Shown here one piece after another: positions 12,035 through 22,929 of a DNA stretch of 64,000 nucleotides. Under the pieces are notes generated by a model that made no database searches, was not told where the DNA came from, and was given only the letters and a program-made list of their open reading frames with translations. Origin of the DNA: Petunia secreta. Lineage: Eukaryota > Streptophyta > Magnoliopsida > Solanales > Solanaceae. Within the stretch, counting starts at the first letter, position 1, and each line of letters starts with the position of its first letter. The stretch spans positions 10,558,001 through 10,622,000 of the forward strand of contig JARKIP010000064.1 in the NCBI GenBank assembly GCA_029990175.1, in the 5' to 3' direction. Made by a program: the position numbers and the translations under genes.

Positions 12035-13660
12035 AAAATTTAACGCAGTGCCCTCCATAAGCACTGATCTTACCAATTTGCCCACACTTTCAAATGTTTT
12101 AAGTAAATGCCCTCCACATCATCCTTTACTATGCGAAAAGACTATTTTGCCCTGCCTACACCCAATTTACATGGAACAGTCTACTTCTCTCCTTCCTTTC
12201 CTTCTCTCCTTCCTCCTTCTTCTCTTTCTTTCTTCTTTGTGTCCTAGAGAGATTTAGGAAATCTGTAAAAAAAATTATTTATTTTATTATTTTTTTAATT
12301 TGTGTTATAATGTAATTTTTATTTTGTCTAATCTTTTATTTTTATTTATTTTTCTATATTTATTTTTGGTAATTATTATCTATACACTTATCTGTAAGTT
12401 TTTTCCATTTTGATTGATGATCGTTGAATTAAATTTGACGTTCCTGTGATTTTTTTTTTTTTTTACTTCTTATGCTTGATTAAAATGATTTTAAGGTTCT
12501 TATTGACAATATCAATTAGATATTGTTGTTGCTCATTGTACAGAGCTTAAAGTCTGCCATTAATGCAGAGACTTTGTCTGCAGGTTGCCTATTGCACCAG
12601 ATCGTAAAGTATTGGCAAGTGCCAATACTTTCAGAGACTTCCCCTACAAGCTGTCTCCTTCCACCCGACCTTAGAGTGTTGGCTATTGCCAAAAGTTGCA
12701 GAGAATTTGGTAACATCACTTGGGTGGTATTACCATTAATAAAAGAAGTTGGTTTCTTGATTTGTCCAGTGATAAGTTGACCCTTAATGACGATATTCGT
12801 AACTTTCATTCAATCTTATTTTTATTTTTCTTGTGTTAGATTCCACTTTGATTTTCTAGTTAAGGCGCCCATTGCACCAGAGCTTGAACTCTTGACAATA
12901 ACCAAGACTTGTGGAGACTTTTTCGCAAATTACCCAATGCAACAAGGTCTGAAGTCTTGGGCACCTTGCACAGACTTCTTAGCAATTGCCAAGACTTCAA
13001 GCACTGTTGCAGTGGGTAATTTGCAGAGAAAGTGTCTTCAAGTCTTGGCAACTGCCAAGAAGTCTATGTAAGGTGCCATTGCACCAGAGCTTAAACTCTT
13101 GGCAATAGCTAAAATTTGCAAAGACTTTCTTTTGCAAGTTAGCCACTACAATAAAGCTTGAAGTCTCGGTAATTGCCAGAGAAGTTTGTGTAAGGTGTTA
13201 TTGCGCCAGAGCTTAAACTCTTTGCATAGCCAAGACTTGCAGAGACAAGTTGCTCATTGCAACGAGGCTTAAAGTTTTTGCAATTGCCAAGAAGTCTGTG
13301 CAAGGTGTTCATTGCCAAGAAGTCTGTGTAGATACCAATTTTCATAGATTTTCTATAAGGTTATCCAAATGAATGTAAGAGAGTAAGAATTTGAAGGAAT
13401 CTAACATTGAATCTTCGTTTCAATGGAGGAATCTATAAAAGTTGTAGGTTTTTAGGGTTTAGAGATTGTTTGAATGGAGAAAAGGAAGGGAAAGATAATG
13501 TGGGTCTTTTTATTAGTTGTGAGGGGTATTTTCGTCAGGAATAAGTTTCATTAAACTAGTGGAGGGGAGTTTTGCTAAACCATTGTTATTGAGGACATTT
13601 TGGCAAACCACTACTTTCTGTGTCATATTTTTGCAATTCAGTAAATTCTCCAGGTTAGCT
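12035..13660. mobile_element. Putative foldback/MULE-like element with a degenerate repeat core
   Basis: The two flanks are weakly inverted-similar (words like TGCCCTCC, AATTTGCCC, AGTAGTGGTTTGCC). The core 12540-13340 is made of drifted units carrying ATTGCACCAGAGCTT and CTTGGCAATTGCCAAG. A related end occurs again at 14127. No transposase is present and the borders are approximate. Confidence 0.35.
12540..13340. repeat. Degenerate interspersed repeat cluster
   Basis: Words such as ATTGCACCAGAGCTT (12871, 13078, 13200 with changes) alternate with CTTGGCAACTGCCAAG-type palindromes and GCAGAGACTT. Spacing is irregular (about 60-200 bp). ORFs here are short and run on both strands because of the repeats; I see no gene. 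Confidence 0.55.
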
Positions 13661-14990
13661 TATGATCCAAGAAATTAGCATGTTTTCTTGTTCAATGGCC
13701 ATACAATGACTACTTGTCTAATGGATAGCAATTAGAAAATACTGACTGTTGCTTGTTGAGCACCTCAAATAGTGGCTGATCGTGAGAATCGGCCAGAACT
13801 ATATCACACTTAGATGACATTGGGCCGTCCATCTTAATATTGAGAAACTGTGACAAATAGTCATTTTTAGTGCTCTAATCCTGAACAGCCAGCATTTTCC
13901 AAAATTTTAGAAGCATAATCACAGTTGTTATACTCTAATTTTACTCGTGCAGTTCAACATTTTAGTATAAATCCAGTTCAAAAGACCTTTCCTCGAGTGT
14001 AGCTCATAATCTGAGATTTGAACTACACTCAGAGGAAACATCCTACTACATAAGCGATTGTTGTGGTTATGCATCTAAGACTCTTGCAAACACTAGCTAT
14101 TAGTTGACTAACAATATTATTAAAATGGGAGAATTGCAAAACTATGGCACCATAAGCAGTGGTTTGTCTTTTTGACCTTGTTAATAGTGGCTTAGCAAAA
14201 AATACCTCCATTAAGTTTAATGAATAAATTACATACATAAATACGCCTACGAAAGCTTATAGTGACGCCCGCATCCTGCCCTCCCTTTCTCATAAGTATT
14301 GTCTAAGCTGCAGCACTTGTCTTTGACCCCCTCTTGCATATGCAACACTTGCCCTTTAATCTCTTCCCACATTCTCTCAGATAACATAAAGTGTTGCATG
14401 GGCATCACTTGCCCCTTCAATCTCTTCCCGCATTCTCGCAGGCAACACTTGCCTTTTGATCTTTTGTGAAGAGACATTACTTGTCGATTCATAATTTGAA
14501 GTGTTACCTGCAGATGAAACGGAGGTTATTTTGTTAAAACCATCTTAAATGGGGTTAAAAAAGCATCAGTCGTTTGTGAGGATACATGGTGAAGTTCTTT
14601 GTGTTAAAATGAACAGACTGCCTAAATTGCACCTTAATATTTTGAAACGTCCGAATGAGTAATACGAGTCACGCTCCAATGGAGCACATAAGATCCATAT
14701 AGCCCAACAGAGTTGAAAGGCTGAAACTAGATCAAAATGGACATTGGTCAACTGAGTTGTTATTAACGGATCCAAGGACCGAATCTTTAAATTTGACAAA
14801 AGCTATACATCCAATGTAAAAAGTCTACTACATATGTAATATGAGAAAAAGCTATATATGAAAGCACCAACATATAAGGGACGAAAATTACATTTTCCAC
14901 AAAGTAAATGTAAAACTACATATAAACAGAATTTCACTAGCTAAACTAAACTTGAGGAACAGTCATCATCTTACATAATTTATAATTGTT
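13660..14990. repeat. Non-genic DNA with a second, smaller degenerate repeat cluster
   Basis: 13660-14120 shows nothing I recognise. From 14127 the sequence resembles the right flank of the 12-13.6 kb element in reverse. 14290-14480 contains three drifted copies of CACTTGCC followed by TCTTCCC and GCATTCTC-like words. 14530-14990 is the downstream region of the EXORDIUM-like gene, with no clear terminator signal visible. Confidence 0.35.
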
Positions 14991-15926
14991 CTAGACAATA
15001 GTTGAGCAGGCTGATTTATTTGGATCAAAAAGCCCAGGCAACAGAAATTTCCTTCCATTAGTACCGTGTGCATTATAGCTTCCACCAGTTATTGAATCCT
15101 TAAGCAGCTCACCTGCATAACCTGGATAAGCCCCTTTACCATACAACCCGGCGCAAGCCGAAGCCGCTTCTAACTGCGCATTAGCCGAGCCCTGGTAATA
15201 GCCGTTTCCATAAGGGTTCGTTATAACTCCAGCCAAAAGACTAGCTATATTTACAACCATGCCATCCGCGCCCACGTCTCCATTGGGTGGACCCAATGGC
15301 TCGGCCTGTGGTCCGTAAATAGGTTGGTGAAATGGCCACGCACACTGGCCCGGACACATTGTCACCGAGTTACCCACCCATATAAAAACGGATCTTCTGT
15401 CCTGACCTGACCCGTGATAACCACAATTACTCATGCAAAAGCCTTCTACTGCAACATCTTGGGATGTAAGGACCAAGGTTAATTCACCTTGTTTTGAGTT
15501 CATAAGAGCCAACTTAGATACTTGTGATTTTTTAAGAATTTTTCCAATGGAATAATGCTCATCTGTGAACTGATTAGATAATACAAGACGTGTTTCCTTT
15601 TTACCTGCTTTTGTTAAGTAAGTTTGTATGGTCTGCCACCATTGTGAAACATTGGGTGTTTTAGTTGACTCAATTTTCTTAGCTGAATTTAGAGATTGGA
15701 GGAAATCTACAATAATGGATTTTTGGGCTGGTGAAAATTTACCATACCAAAGTATGGATACTTTTAGTTCTCCTTCTAATAATACACCATGATGGTACGT
15801 AAGAGGTGTAGGAGGTGGTTCATATAGTGAAAGCAAGTTTCTTGTTGCACAAGTAAAGTGAAGCAAGCTGAGGGAAATAAGAACAAGAAGTGGATAAGGA
15901 GTTTTGGAAGACTGAAAGGAATGCAT
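14991..15926 (-). CDS. EXORDIUM-like / PHOSPHATE-INDUCED 1 (PHI-1) family protein, intact
   Basis: This intronless gene encodes 311 aa, the usual length of this plant family (Pfam Phi_1). I chose the ATG at 15926 (MHSFQSSKTPYPLL...) because the longer frame only adds an upstream TTG codon. Residues 1 to about 28 form a hydrophobic signal peptide (LLVLISLSLLHFTCA), so secretion to the cell wall is expected. Family blocks in order are YHHGVLLEGELKVSILWYGK (about 45), a WW pair near residue 97, GFCMSNCGYHGS (about 163), the CPGQCAWPFHQPIYGP region (about 190), NGDVGADGMVVNIAS (about 215) and ACAGLYGKGAYPGYAGELL (about 258). EXO and EXL proteins are linked to brassinosteroid-responsive growth and carbon status in Arabidopsis, and PHI-1 to phosphate-induced cell-cycle entry in tobacco cells. 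Their biochemical activity is unknown. No disruption is visible. It is the closest cellular gene to the TE block on the left and has a paralogue at 63562. Confidence 0.93.
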   Translation of the reverse strand: MHSFQSSKTPYPLLVLISLSLLHFTCATRNLLSLYEPPPTPLTYHHGVLLEGELKVSILWYGKFSPAQKSIIVDFLQSLNSAKKIESTKTPNVSQWWQTIQTYLTKAGKKETRLVLSNQFTDEHYSIGKILKKSQVSKLALMNSKQGELTLVLTSQDVAVEGFCMSNCGYHGSGQDRRSVFIWVGNSVTMCPGQCAWPFHQPIYGPQAEPLGPPNGDVGADGMVVNIASLLAGVITNPYGNGYYQGSANAQLEAASACAGLYGKGAYPGYAGELLKDSITGGSYNAHGTNGRKFLLPGLFDPNKSACSTIV

Positions 15927-16000
15927 ACTTGACAAACTTTTGAAGAATATTTAGTTTATTTTAGTTGGATTGGATAGGTATATGGAGTGAAGCGATATGG

Positions 16001-16010
16001 GTATATATAG
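16001..16010 (-). promoter_or_regulatory. Probable TATA box of the EXORDIUM-like gene
   Basis: The minus strand reads CTATATATAC about 75-85 bp upstream of the ATG at 15926, a normal distance for a plant promoter with a short leader. Confidence 0.5.
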
Positions 16011-16904
16011 GTGACGAGATTCATGAATATCGTAAAGTTTGGGCTTCATATGTACGCTTTAATGAGCAGCTAGCTCTCATTTATATTCAATAAATAAATA
16101 ATAAATAATTCAACATTGGTATGCTACAACAAAAATGATCAAGTCAGTGATAAACATGTAGTACTCCTAATAACAAAATTAGGCAATTAAAGTTGAGTTT
16201 AATTAAGGAATAAACTTATATAATCGATTAAGAGATAAATCTTGAGATTAATTGATAACGGAAGTTCAACTTTATAACTCATTTAGAAATAGAAATGTTA
16301 TATGTTTGGCAATTAACAAAAGTATACGAGCTAACAAGCTTTTTTATACAAAAATATCAATATTTTTTTATTTATAAAATATAGCAATTTTTTTTTTAAA
16401 ACATAGCAAATATATATAAAATGGTGCTAAAAACTCTAGATCTTCGTCCTACCACCCCCAGTCACCACCCCCATCACTGTCGCCGCCAACCATCGGTCTC
16501 GGCAGCTGCGGGTCGCCGGAAAATTCCGTTTCATTTTTATTTATTTTTTTGTATTTTTTTATACGTGTTGTGTATTTTCATTGTATTCACATGCATATTC
16601 TTTGTATTCATAATGCAAATACATTAGGCATACACAAACTAGCTTGAAGGTATGTTGTTTGTATATTTTGTGTATGGCTAGTGTATGTAACGTGTGTGAA
16701 TATGCATACATAGTCCATATACAGCATATACAATGAATAAACACAAGCATACACTTATACGTATTATATGTACGGTGCATACCCAGTGTATGTCCGGTGA
16801 CATACATTGGGTATACGCATGTCATACAATTTTTTTGCCTCCACCACCACCGTCCACCACTGGAGAACCAACAAACAAACATACATTTTATACATGTTGT
16901 ATGC

Positions 16905-17024
16905 AAAGTGTATACCCAGTATATGTCTAATGATAAAGTGTATACCCAGTGTATGTCCGATGATAAAGTGTATACCCAGTGTATGTCCGATGATAAAGTG
17001 TATACCCAGTGTATGTCCGATGAC
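16905..17024 (+). repeat. 30-bp tandem repeat, 4 copies
   Basis: Units start at 16905, 16935, 16965 and 16995 and share AAAGTGTATACCCAGTGTAT plus a short tail. The last three are virtually identical. Related sequence at 16780-16825 contains the same words in opposed orientation, forming an imperfect hairpin. The frames open on both strands here are by-products of the repeat. Confidence 0.9.
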
Positions 17025-17734
17025 ATATATCAGACGTACAACGGGTATACGCATTACATACAATTTCTTTGCCTCAAAACCGCCATCGTATACCACCGGA
17101 GAACCAAAAAAAAAAGAAGGAAAATAAAAAAGTAGCAGTCGCCGGCGGGCAAAACGTCGCCGGAAAAGCACCGCCGGAGCAAGGTTGTAACAGATCTGAA
17201 TGCCACCGGACAAACACCACGATTTGCATAGCAGCAGCCGCGATATGCACAACAGCACCACCGGAGGGACGCCATGATGACGGGGATGGGTAGGGGAATT
17301 TCAGCGACGACGGGGATAGGTGGCTGGCAGCAGCTCCGGCGACTAGTGAGAGAGGGGAAGGGAGAGGGAAAAGAGAGGGAAGAGAGAGAAGAGAAGATTT
17401 AACTAAAAGACCTCCAAAAAAACTTGTCTAACAAAATGACCTCCTCTTTTTCTTTTTGACTTATGTTTTTGGGGGAGATATCTTAAATGTGGTTAAGTGG
17501 GGATTGGGGGCCTAACTAGCAATAGAAAAACTTGTGGTTAATTTTGAAACTTGTGGGAAAGTATATAATTCACCCAAAAACAGGTTTTTTCCGGGTCAAA
17601 AATAAAAACGAGTCTTGCACCATTTCTTCATCTTCTCTTCCAATTTTTTCGAAACCCTTTCATCTTCTTCCATAATTTTTTGCCTCCCCCATCCCTCCCC
17701 CTATATCCAACACGTCGTTTCGGTTCAAAATCTT

Positions 17735-18130
17735 TCTAATTTATTTTTCTCGGAGCAAAAGCTTTAATTTTTTGATTTTGAAGGTTTTTGCGACTACATT
17801 GGCTTGGGTTTAGCTCTTTCAAGATATGCATTGTGTTTTCTTCAACTAATAAGCTTCAAAAGCTCTTTTTTGTTGCCTTGATGGTGCTCCATTAAAGATC
17901 TGATTTTCAGATCTGTGGTTTTCAGATCTGTTGTAACAATTTATCATCAATCAATCCTAGTCGATTGTAGACCTTATCGCAATTAATAGACTATCGATGG
18001 GAGCTATGCAGTGGTGGATGCTAATTTCTTGGATCAATAGGTGGACATGGCAACATGTTGGTTTGACATTCCAAGACAAATGAAATTATTACTTATCTTT
18101 GCAATACCTTTAAGAAAATAACATAGAAAG
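17735..18130 (+). repeat. Long repeat unit, copy A (direct)
   Basis: The unit contains AAAGCTTTAATTTTTTGATT, AGATATGCATTGTGTTTTCT, GATTTTCAGATCTGTGGTTT and GGCAACATGTTGG. It recurs as copy B (18175-18560) in the same orientation and copy C (21825-22175) inverted. By eye the copies share most positions with scattered changes. No open frame is conserved between copies. Confidence 0.7.
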
Positions 18131-18174
18131 CGAGATGGACGTTGATAACACTATTTATTTTATATTTTGTTTTC

Positions 18175-18560
18175 TTCTGCTTTCCAATTCATTTTTTTTT
18201 TCGAAGTAAAATCTTCAATTTTTCGATTTTGAAGGGTGTTTTGTCACTACATTGGCTTTGTTATAATTTCTGCGAGATATGCGTTGTGTTTTCTTCATCT
18301 AATAAATTTCAAAAGATCTGTTGTGTTGCTTTGACGTTGCTCCATTAGAGGTTTGGTTTTCAGATCTGCTGTAACAGTTCATCAACCAATTATGTCGATG
18401 ATTGACTTTACTTATTACAACTAATAGACCAACGATAGGCAATTATGCAACAGCGGATACTGATTTTTTAGATCAATTTGTGGAGGTGGCAACATATTGA
18501 CTTGATATTCCAAGACACGTGAAACTATCACTAACCGTTGCATTAGAAAAATAATCTTGA
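18175..18560 (+). repeat. Long repeat unit, copy B (direct)
   Basis: This is a second direct copy of the unit at 17735-18130, offset by about 440 bp. It contains TCTTCAATTTTTCGATTTTG, AGATATGCGTTGTGTTTTCT and GGTTTTCAGATCTGCTGTAA. Together with copy A it looks like a tandem duplication. Confidence 0.7.
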
Positions 18561-19261
18561 AAGCGAGATGGATGTTGATAGGGTCATTTAGTCGTGCTTG
18601 AATTGTTTCTTTAAGTTATAAAATGTCAGTTGATCGATTGAAGACTAAAGTTTTGAATAATCGACCAAGAAGAAAATTACATCACCCTTACAACTTTTCC
18701 AAGAGTCTCTGTATAATCTTATATCTTTTATGTATCAAAAAGAATTTTCAGTAGTGAAAGCAATAAAATATTTTTATTGTTGTTAGTTAAATAAGACTTT
18801 TGGTTTATACAAATTTTTTGTGCTTTTATTTACTTGGCTTGCGCCAATATTTAATCCACACAATGTAATACCTTTAATTAAAATTCCTAAATCGAACTTG
18901 AACGACACTCAACTAAAAAATTCTTATACTTAATCAATGAACCACTACTCAATTTATTATTTAATGACCATCACGAATATAGTTGATTATAAAACACAGT
19001 GGTTGATAGTATTTAACAAGTGGTTTACACTCAAACAGTAAACATTCGATTATCAACTATTAGAAAAATGTATTTGATTTACAATATTTAGCATTAAATT
19101 AATAAATAAACAACATCTTAACTACTCAATTTTGGTCCATTATAATATCTCATCAATTTAACTTTGATGCATTTACAAACTAAGTTAAATACTAATTCAA
19201 TAAAAAGTCTATGCACAACATGGTTGTAGTCGATTGTACACCTATCGCTCAGGTGATGTGC

Positions 19262-19290
19262 TGTTGTTATTGTTGTTGTTGTTGTTGTTG

Positions 19291-19354
<64 letters not shown>

Positions 19355-19360
19355 GTTATT
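19262..19360 (+). repeat. Microsatellite: (TTG)n followed by (ATT)n
   Basis: A (TTG)-rich tract (about 19262-19292) runs into about 20 perfect ATT units (about 19293-19355). Long polyasparagine and polyisoleucine frames in this stretch are artefacts of the repeat. Confidence 0.95.
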
Positions 19361-19559
19361 ACCATTGAGAATATAACACGCGTGCGTTTGGCATTTAAAC
19401 TGATAACCCACGTCAAGTATACAAACAACCAAAATATATTCAATGTGTCATAACATAGTACAGTACACTTTTTAAAATTACTATGATTTCTATAAAAGTT
19501 GATAATCAACTATTTAAGAGTGACAATCATCACTGCTAGGGTTAAGGTAGATCATTTAG

Positions 19560-20575
19560 AAATTTACAGATTAAACTAATTGGAAGATGTAAATCAACCT
19601 CAATTTGGTCTATTGTACACTTATTGAAAAGCTGAACATCGAAGATTTACCGTTCGGAATATTACCACGCACGCGTTGGGAATTTAGGATTTATGATATT
19701 TAAGGTTAGGGCCTAGGATCCACGCGCTTGGGGTTTGGGGTTTGGGCTCTAGGGTTAAGGTAGATCATTTTGGCTTGTGGGTATATTATCAACGATCTGG
19801 AATTACACTATTTTTTATTGTCAACATTTCTCAGGTTGATAATATATGCTCATGATTTTACTTAAATAATATAAAAATCCTATCTTGTTGCATAATGTAC
19901 CTAAATGATGGTCAATATCCTTGATAAGGAGTGACATTGGATAACATATATAACATAATGTATACTAATGTTAAGGTTCTGAGAAAGCAAGACATCTTTC
20001 TCTAAGCATGAAAGAAGATACATTGCTTGGTTCTCACATTGGGAAGAAGATCATAATGTGAGAAGCAAGCAATGTAAGCGGTACATGACCATAATGTGAG
20101 AAGCAAGCAATGTGATCTTCTTCCATACTTAGAGAAAGATGTCTTGCTTTCTCAGAACCTTAACATTAGTATACATTATTTTATATATGTCACTCCTTAT
20201 CAATGTTATTGTCCATCATTAAGGTACATTATGCAACAAAATTTTCATTTGAGTAGTTTCCTAGTTCGTAGATTACTAAATTACTCCCCCTTACTAGTGT
20301 TTAACATAGAATTTTTATATTATTTTAAGCAAAATCATGAGCGTATATTATCAACCTGAGCAATGTTGACAATTAAAAAATAGTGTAATTTCAGATCGTT
20401 GATAATATACCCACAAGCTAAAATAATCTACCTTAACCCTAGAGCCCAAACCCCAAACCCCAAGCGTGTGGACCCTAGACCCTAAACCCCAAATATCATA
20501 AACCCTAAATGTCAAACATGTGTGTGGTAATATCTTCCAATTAGTTTAGTCTGTAGATGCCTAAATTGGGACGGT
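19560..20575. repeat. Long imperfect palindrome (~1 kb)
   Basis: The left arm (about 19563-20018) and right arm (about 20112-20575) are reverse complements over some 430-450 bp. They include TTGATAATATA, the CCCTAAACCCC-like tract and GAGAAAGATGTCTTGCTTTC. The left arm has an extra piece of about 75 bp near 19585-19655. The centre (20019-20113) contains a second, shorter hairpin and a direct repeat of CATAATGTGAGAAGCAAGCA at about 20051 and 20089. No gene is present. Confidence 0.85.
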
Positions 20576-21824
20576 CGCTCTAGTCAATTTTGTTAATGTG
20601 AAAGTAATTTTTTCTAGTAATTTAGTTATTTTATTTGTTTGATTACTGTTAACTCTGAGCGCTTTTCATATGTTTCCACAATTTATCTAATAGACTATAC
20701 TTGGTAGACAATCAAAATTACAATAGAATCAAACTTAAAACAGGGAGATGAATATATCAATAGAACATAGTTGTGGATAATCAAAACACAACTGAAACTA
20801 ATATTACCAATTGAAGCAACATTACGCAATTAAAAGATCTAGACCATTAAAACATAAACAACAAAAAACAGACCAAATAACAAACAACTAGTTCGGTTGA
20901 TTGGGTGAATTTGGTGGAGATTCTTCAATCATATCCAGTGGTCCATTTGGTGAAACGGGTGCATTTGGCGAATTTGCGTCTTAATGTATGCAAATGTTAA
21001 TATACCTAGAAAGGTTGATTATCAAGTTCACAAACTTGAATTTTTTTTTTTTTGAAATGATTCTTTACGTTTATTTATATCAATTTTTATGGGACATGTG
21101 CAATATACTTAGGACGGTTGATTATTAATTTAGCAAAGTATTTGTTTTTTCTTTGAATGTATATCTTTTATTAATCAAACGATATTATATTATTGATTGA
21201 TGAAAAAAATTATTATGTCGATGCAGAGATATCCCTTCTGATATTTGAATATATGCTTATTTTTATTTTGTATCAAATTTGAAATGGACACACGCCATCC
21301 TTCTTAATATTAACTAATTTTTATTCTATAATTATCTATGAATAAACCATAGGTAGTTGATTATATATTTAGTAAAGGGTTAGTATTTTTATGAATATTT
21401 ATTTATTTTTATGGTTTCGAATTTGAAGTGTTCACATGTAGTCCTTCTTTATATTATCTTTTTTTTTTTTTATAATAATCTATTAATAAACTTTCAATAA
21501 TTAATTATTAATTTAGTAAAGTGTTATTATTCTTTTAAATATATATTTATTTTATTTGTTTCAAATTAGAAGTTTTGAACATTTCTGCAATAAATATGTC
21601 CAAAATAGGTGTACTGCTATTACTAGCGACATCAAGAAAAAATACACACATATTACTATTATTTTATGAATGAACGAACTATTTCGCCTTATAGACGCAA
21701 TATTAAGCATCTATCTAATGGATACCACCCGTCGGTAGCAAGTTAATTAACCACGTTCAATGACGTTGTTAACTAACTTGTCATACATAGCGTCTAATTT
21801 TAAGATAATATGTATTGTTGCACT
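20576..21824. other. AT-rich interior of the foldback block, no gene seen
   Basis: The sequence consists of AT-rich runs and short stretches repeating TTAGTAAAG and TTATTTTT. No exon series, tRNA or protein similarity was found on either strand. Confidence 0.4.
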
Positions 21825-22175
21825 TGTCATGGAATGTCGAGCAAACATGTTGCCATCTCCACCCAGTGATCTTAGAAATCAGCACTCACTACTGCATAGT
21901 ACCCAATCAATGGTCTATTATTTGCGATAAGATCTACAATCGACTATAACTGGTTGACGATAAACTATTATAGTAGATCTGCAAACCACAGATCTGAAAA
22001 TCAGACTTTTAATGGAGCAGCGTCAAAGCAACAAAACAGAGCTTTTCAAGCTTACTAGAGGAAGAAAACACAACGCATATCTCGAAAGAGCTAAACCCAA
22101 CCAAATGTAGTGATAAAATACCTTGCAAAATCGAAAAATTGAAGCTTTTGCTCCGAATTAAATAAAAAAATTATC
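21825..22175 (-). repeat. Long repeat unit, copy C (inverted)
   Basis: This is the reverse-complement counterpart of copies A and B. The minus strand reads GGAGCAAAAGCTTCAATTTT, AGATATGCGTTGTGTTTTCT and GGCAACATGTTTGC in the same order. With A and B it defines the inverted symmetry of the 16.3-22.7 kb block. Confidence 0.7.
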
Positions 22176-22571
22176 GAGCTTTCTTACAAACAAAATTTAT
22201 GAAATTGATAGTGAAATAAGGAAGATGAAACTAAGATTTATAAGAGATTGAAACAAATTGTGAGCTCAAACACTGATTTTGGTCTGTTGTCGAGCTAAAA
22301 CGAGGTGGAGAAATTTTGGGAGTAGGTGAATTTTGGGGGAAGAAATTTTCTATTTTTAGTTAAAAGAATTTATGAAGATGGACCATTTTGTCATATTCAG
22401 AACTTGGGGGGTTGGAGTGTTTCTATTTTTTAAAGGATGATTAAGTTCTAATCATGATTAAAAAGGAGCAGGTCATTTACCCAATTCTTAAAACTTGGAG
22501 GTCATTTTTTTAATTGAAGACTTGGGGGAGGTCAAACACCAAAAAGCCCCGAGAGAGAAAGGGAGAGGAAA

Positions 22572-22592
22572 GTTAGGGTTAGGGTTAGGGTT
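22572..22592 (+). repeat. Short telomere-like run
   Basis: Three consecutive TTAGGG units precede a T tract. The plant telomere unit is TTTAGGG, so this may be chance or a decayed interstitial copy. Confidence 0.4.
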
Positions 22593-22734
22593 TTTTTTTT
22601 TAATTATGCTATGTTTGGTAGCATTTAAAAAAATATTGCTATATTTCCTAAAGTGGTAAAATATTGCTATGTTTAAGAAAAAAGATTCCTACTATGACAG
22701 TGGACGTAATTTATATAATCTTTTTACACATGAA

Positions 22735-22920
22735 ATACAAAGGCCAGTTCGATGGACGAAATATCCCACAACCACATAGAATCCTGAGAAGGGCCACAAA
22801 ACATATGTATGTAGCTAGCCTACTTTAATGTAAATATGATCAATAGCTGATTCTACGACTTGAACCTGTAATCTTTACCTAAAGACAACTTTTATCGTTG
22901 GGCTTCCCTTCCTTTTTCAT
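22735..22920 (-). mobile_element. TS-type SINE (tRNA-derived), partial
   Basis: On the minus strand a Pol III B-box-like motif (GGTTCAAGTCG, near 22862-22872) is followed by a decayed body. That body carries GGCCCTTCTCAGGA and TCGTCCATCGAACTGGCC, close to the GGCCCTTCCCCGGA and GTGCACCGGGCTGCCC blocks I recall from Solanaceae TS SINEs. The A-box part (near 22900) is weak. Confidence 0.55.
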
Positions 22921-22929
22921 ATGAGATCT

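Larger units (their letters stand above)
16330..22690. repeat. Large composite inverted-repeat (foldback-like) block
   Basis: The two ends are inverted-similar: left AATATAGCAATTTTT/ACATAGCAA words (16370-16410) match the complement of 22600-22680. Next inward on each side lie GA/CT-rich tracts, a GACCTCC...AACTTG segment (17405-17430 against 22480-22540), and long copies of one unit in opposite orientation. The middle holds a roughly 1-kb palindrome. No transposase gene and no clean target duplication were found. It may be a MULE or foldback element, or several nested ones. Confidence 0.5.

Noticed and set aside
16559..17261. Frames of 106-165 codons around the 30-bp repeat
   Set aside because: The unit is a multiple of three, so a repeat in any open frame stays open; no recognisable domain.
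19118..19509. Open frames of poly-Asn and poly-Ile
   Set aside because: They are translations of the (ATT)n/(TTG)n microsatellite in different frames.
22572..22592. Interstitial telomere
   Set aside because: Only three TTAGGG units, not the plant TTTAGGG, beside a T run; too short to claim.
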